DNA of 9,416 bases from Cytophagales bacterium (lineage in GTDB: Bacteria; Bacteroidota; Bacteroidia; Cytophagales; Amoebophilaceae): positions 1 to 9,416 of the forward strand of contig JAKSDE010000168.1 of NCBI GenBank assembly GCA_022360235.1. The letters are read 5' to 3'. The notes beneath the pieces were generated by a model. It was given only the letters and a program-made list of their open reading frames with translations. It had not been told where the DNA came from and ran no database searches. Shown here piece by piece: positions 7,223 to 9,416 of this stretch; the first letter of the stretch is position 1, and each line of letters begins with the position of its first letter. Position numbers and translations under genes: made by a program.

Positions 7223-8590
7223 ATGGCGAAGCAATCCAATCCATCGACTATTCGTCCAGCTCTTATTACTGGTGAAAAGACAATACAAGATGTTACAGAA
7301 GACATTTGTAGACAAGTAGAAGGCAAGCCCTCCAAACGCTGGCTATTGGCGCTAACAATATCCTTAGGTACGCTAGGGCTAGGCCTCTATGCACTAGGAA
7401 TAACTGTGTGGGAAGGGATTGGTAAGTGGGGACTCAACAAAACAGTCGGCTGGGCATGGGATATTACCAACTTCGTTTGGTGGGTAGGCATAGGCCATGC
7501 AGGAACCTTGATTTCAGCCATTTTATTACTGTTTAGACAAAAATGGAGAATGTCGATCAACAGAGCAGCCGAAGCCATGACCATATTTGCGGTGATGTGT
7601 GCCGCCATTTTCCCCTTATTCCATATGGGGCGCGTGTGGCTCGCTTACTGGGTACTTCCTTTACCCAACCTGTTTGGCTCGTTATGGGTTAACTTCAATT
7701 CACCCCTCTTGTGGGATGTGTTTGCTATTACTACCTACTTTATCGTATCCTTGGTATTTTGGTACCTAGGCTTGATACCCGACTTTGCTACGATACGAGA
7801 CAGAGCTAAAAGCAAAATGGCCAAGGCCATCTATGGCATACTCAGCCTTGGGTGGGATGGGGCTGCAAGAACATGGGCAAGATACGAATCAGTCTCACTC
7901 ATCCTAGCAGGCCTAGCTACCCCCCTCGTGATTTCCGTACACACCATTGTATCGTTTGACTTTGCTACTTCCGTGATACCAGGGTGGCATACTACTATTT
8001 TCCCTCCTTATTTTGTGTCAGGCGCTATCTTTTCTGGATTCGCTATGGTGCTTACCTTACTATTGATTACCCGAAAAGTTTTCAAACTAGAAAACTACAT
8101 TACGCTACAGCATATCGAGTTAATGAACATTATTATCATCGTTACGGGTTCTATTGTGGGGGTAGCTTACCTCACCGAGTTATTTATTGCCTGGTACTCA
8201 GGGGTAGAAGCAGAACAGTATGCCTTCCTCAACCGAGCTACTGGACCCTACGGGTGGGCGTATTGGATCATGATGACTTGCAATGTAATCTCTCCCCAGC
8301 TATTTTGGTTCAAAAAGATTAGAACAAGCGTGGTAGCCACCTTTATATTGTCGATTGTAGTGAATATTGGTATGTGGTTTGAAAGATTTGTGATTATCGT
8401 TACTTCAATCCATCGAGACTTTTTGCCCTCGAGTTGGGCGATGTTCTTCCCTACATTATACGATATAGGCGTTTATTTATTTACACTGGGTTTATTTTTT
8501 ACCCTATTTCTTTTGTTTGCCAAATTTTTCCCGGTGATTAATATGGCAGAAGTGAAAAGTATTTTAAAATCCGACGCTGAAAAAAAATAG
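7223..8590 (+). CDS. actC: Alternative complex III subunit ActC, NrfD/PsrC-like quinol-oxidising membrane protein
   Basis: Integral membrane subunit of the NrfD/PsrC family, 455 residues, where menaquinol is expected to be bound and oxidised on the periplasmic side and protons moved. About ten hydrophobic helices can be drawn (roughly 40-63, 83-105, 119-146, 165-186, 223-246, 262-284, 300-324, 343-363, 370-391, 412-437), as usual for the family. Recognisable family stretches are [13 protein letters not shown] (His92) in helix 2, [10 protein letters not shown] (134-143), [11 protein letters not shown] (238-248) and [12 protein letters not shown] (381-392). The N-terminal 35 residues are soluble and presumably cytoplasmic. 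The gene starts 6 bp after actB and ends 6 bp before actD, so it is cotranscribed. No Shine-Dalgarno precedes the ATG. ActF is homologous to ActC, but position directly after actB marks this as ActC. Confidence 0.95.
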   Translation: MAKQSNPSTIRPALITGEKTIQDVTEDICRQVEGKPSKRWLLALTISLGTLGLGLYALGITVWEGIGKWGLNKTVGWAWDITNFVWWVGIGHAGTLISAILLLFRQKWRMSINRAAEAMTIFAVMCAAIFPLFHMGRVWLAYWVLPLPNLFGSLWVNFNSPLLWDVFAITTYFIVSLVFWYLGLIPDFATIRDRAKSKMAKAIYGILSLGWDGAARTWARYESVSLILAGLATPLVISVHTIVSFDFATSVIPGWHTTIFPPYFVSGAIFSGFAMVLTLLLITRKVFKLENYITLQHIELMNIIIIVTGSIVGVAYLTELFIAWYSGVEAEQYAFLNRATGPYGWAYWIMMTCNVISPQLFWFKKIRTSVVATFILSIVVNIGMWFERFVIIVTSIHRDFLPSSWAMFFPTLYDIGVYLFTLGLFFTLFLLFAKFFPVINMAEVKSILKSDAEKK

Positions 8591-8596
8591 CATACT

Positions 8597-9124
8597 ATGG
8601 AAAGTGGAAAAAATTTTCTGGTGGGCGTTTATGAAGATGAAGAGGTATTATTAAAAGCCGTCAAGCAGGTGCAGGAAGGAGGAGTAAATATCTATGAAGT
8701 ATTCACCCCCTTTCCTGTACATCACTTAGACCACGCACTGGGGTACAGAAGATCGAGGCTACCCGTGGCTGCCTTTCTATTTGGCCTCCTAGGGGCAGGA
8801 CTTGCGCTATTAATGCAATATTACATGCTGGGAATTGACTGGCCTATGAATATTGGTGGCAAAAATTTTGTCCCCTTACCCACATTTATACCAGTAACCT
8901 TCGAGTTGACCGTACTCTTAGCAGCCTTAGGTATGGTAAGCGTTTTTTTAGTGATTAGCGATCTGAAGCCCTATGGCAAACCCAAAATTTTTGATCGGAG
9001 AAGTACTGACGATAAATTGGTGGTGGCCGTAGACTTGGCAGAGAATGCTTTAATGGAAAAAGATATCAAAACAATTTTACTAAATAGCGGGGCCGTAGAA
9101 GTGAATAAAAAGCAGTTTGATTGA
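8597..9124 (+). CDS. actD: Alternative complex III subunit ActD (DUF3341 family)
   Basis: Small membrane subunit of alternative complex III, 175 residues, with no cofactor motif. An N-terminal soluble part (1-54) includes the family-type sequences LVGVYEDEEVLLKAV and EVFTPFPVHHLDHALGYRRSRLP. Two membrane helices follow (about 56-77 and 96-122), joined by a loop with DWPMNIGGKNFVPLPTFIP. A C-terminal soluble tail of about 50 residues ends in GAVEVNKKQFD. Both length and layout fit ActD of Bacteroidota; its role is thought structural, holding ActC and the other membrane subunits together. It starts 6 bp after actC. The expected next gene, actE, does not follow: sequence resembling an IS terminal repeat starts 2 bp after the TGA. 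The reading frame itself looks complete. Confidence 0.93.
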   Translation: MESGKNFLVGVYEDEEVLLKAVKQVQEGGVNIYEVFTPFPVHHLDHALGYRRSRLPVAAFLFGLLGAGLALLMQYYMLGIDWPMNIGGKNFVPLPTFIPVTFELTVLLAALGMVSVFLVISDLKPYGKPKIFDRRSTDDKLVVAVDLAENALMEKDIKTILLNSGAVEVNKKQFD

Positions 9125-9126
9125 AT

Positions 9127-9145
9127 AGACTTCTTTCGAAACTAG
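9127..9145 (+). mobile_element. Probable left end (terminal-repeat-like) of an IS remnant directly after actD
   Basis: AGACTTCTTTCGAAACTAG starts 2 bp after the actD stop and is followed 46 bp later by a transposase-like start codon, the usual geometry of an IS left end. A related copy, AGACTGTTGCAAAACTAG, occurs at 9269-9286 in the same orientation (about 15 of 19 aligned positions agree, with one gap). The repetition and its placement support a terminal repeat; exact ends and target duplication cannot be fixed from this window. Confidence 0.5.
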
Positions 9146-9180
9146 AATTTTAGTCAAAAGTGATGTAAATTGCTACTTTT

Positions 9181-9186
9181 AGGAGG
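9181..9186 (+). promoter_or_regulatory. Strong Shine-Dalgarno of the transposase remnant
   Basis: AGGAGG lies 5 nt upstream of the ATG at 9192 and supports that start. It is the only good Shine-Dalgarno next to a start codon in this window; the acylase gene and actA-D have none. A 6-bp inverted repeat (AAAAGT at 9156-9161, ACTTTT at 9175-9180) sits immediately upstream and could form a weak hairpin beside it. Confidence 0.6.
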
Positions 9187-9191
9187 TATCA

Positions 9192-9326
9192 ATGAGGTAT
9201 AAAAAGCTTATAGGGATAGGAGATGATAAGTTTGGTCGATTAACTGGTGTGGAGCGGCATACATTTGGAGACTGTTGCAAAACTAGGTTATATCCCATCT
9301 TTATAGGCTATATGAGATGCTTTTGA
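9192..9326 (+). pseudogene. Truncated transposase N-terminus (probably IS5-like), disrupted
   Basis: A 44-codon frame. Its first 25 residues (MRYKKLIGIGDDKFGRLTG, then VERHTF) resemble the N-terminus of IS5-group DDE transposases, which commonly begin with a MxYxKL...F.RLTGV..xTF pattern. After Phe25 (codon 9264-9266) the likeness stops abruptly and the frame runs through an unrelated terminal-repeat-like sequence to a TGA. The catalytic DDE domain is absent, so the product cannot be an active transposase. The break coincides with the second terminal-repeat-like motif, pointing to insertion of, or recombination with, another IS copy. Family assignment is from pattern memory of a short segment and is moderate; that this is IS debris is more secure. 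Confidence 0.6.
9269..9286. mobile_element. Second terminal-repeat-like motif marking the break in the transposase remnant
   Basis: AGACTGTTGCAAAACTAG resembles the motif at 9127-9145 in the same direction and begins 2 bp after the point where the transposase-like protein pattern ends. It may be the left end of a second element lying rightward, or the right end of one in minus orientation: a minus-strand stop codon (9310-9308) lies about 20 bp inside it, which fits the second reading. Confidence 0.45.
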
Positions 9327-9416
9327 GGCATTTTGCAGCAGGCTAAGTTCATCATTTTAACGCGCTTCTCCCTTACTTTTTGCTTCCCTGCCGGGGGCCC
9401 TACTTTTTTGTCTACC
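9287..9416. other. Unassigned right-edge sequence: minus-strand open frame and C/T-rich repeat, cut by window end
   Basis: No intact gene is seen. On the minus strand a frame is open from the window edge to a TAG at 9310-9308 (about 35 codons); its end reads MMNLACCKMPQKHLI and its upstream part, KVGPPAGKQKVREKRVK, is basic and Pro/Gly-rich and looks more like translated repeat than folded protein. The outermost part (9370-9416) holds two similar 19-bp segments, CCCTTACTTTTTGCTTCCC and CCCTACTTTTTTGTCTACC, around a G-rich spacer. Such CTTACTTTTT-containing sequences recur between genes of Bacteroidota in my general knowledge. It could be an IS tail, an interspersed repeat, or both. No actE-like coding (signal peptide, CxxCH) is seen. 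Confidence 0.4.

Noticed and set aside
7984..8322. A 112-codon frame on the plus strand inside actC
   Set aside because: It overlaps the well-supported membrane protein in another frame and is rich in Tyr, Arg and Cys without any domain, so it is a shadow frame.
1..9416. A defence island or other new multi-gene system
   Set aside because: All large genes belong to well-known families (penicillin acylase and alternative complex III), and the remainder is repeats and IS debris.

Overview
The window looks like a piece of a Bacteroidota chromosome, most likely from the Cytophagales or a related IS-rich lineage. Three things suggest this. The core is a textbook alternative complex III (ACIII) operon start of the Bacteroidota type, with a monoheme-pentaheme ActA fusion. 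None of the host genes has a recognisable Shine-Dalgarno sequence. Sampled coding sequence is roughly 40-45 % G+C. Short interspersed repeats and insertion-sequence debris sit at both ends of the operon block. I cannot name the species.

Layout. Positions 1-119 are a tandem array of 7-bp units in two alternating variants, cut by the left window edge. Positions 140-2548 (minus strand) encode an exported penicillin-acylase-family Ntn hydrolase, whose last residues seem to be supplied by a short interspersed repeat. Positions 2549-2792 are a divergent intergenic region with a 16-bp perfect palindrome beside the acylase start. Positions 2793-9124 (plus strand) carry actA-actB-actC-actD: actA and actB are about 80 bp apart, actB-actC and actC-actD only 6 bp apart. 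Positions 9125-9416 hold no intact gene. They contain a truncated transposase start with its own strong ribosome-binding site, two related terminal-repeat-like motifs, and a C/T-rich repeat that runs off the right edge.

How the genes work together. ACIII is a quinol:electron-acceptor oxidoreductase that replaces the cytochrome bc1 complex. ActC (NrfD-like) is the membrane quinol-oxidising subunit. ActB carries four Fe-S clusters (15 cluster cysteines are visible, matching three [4Fe-4S] and one [3Fe-4S]). ActA carries c-type hemes (six CxxCH motifs here) that pass electrons toward cytochrome c or a terminal oxidase. ActD is a small two-helix membrane subunit. The usual next genes, actE (monoheme cytochrome c) and actF (second NrfD-like subunit), are not in the 292 bp after actD, where IS-derived sequence begins 2 bp after the actD stop. 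The acylase is transcribed the other way and has no evident functional tie to respiration.

I found no clearly new multi-gene system. The points most worth following up are the two-variant heptamer array with its 35-bp higher-order period, and the nested IS scar at the actD/actE boundary.
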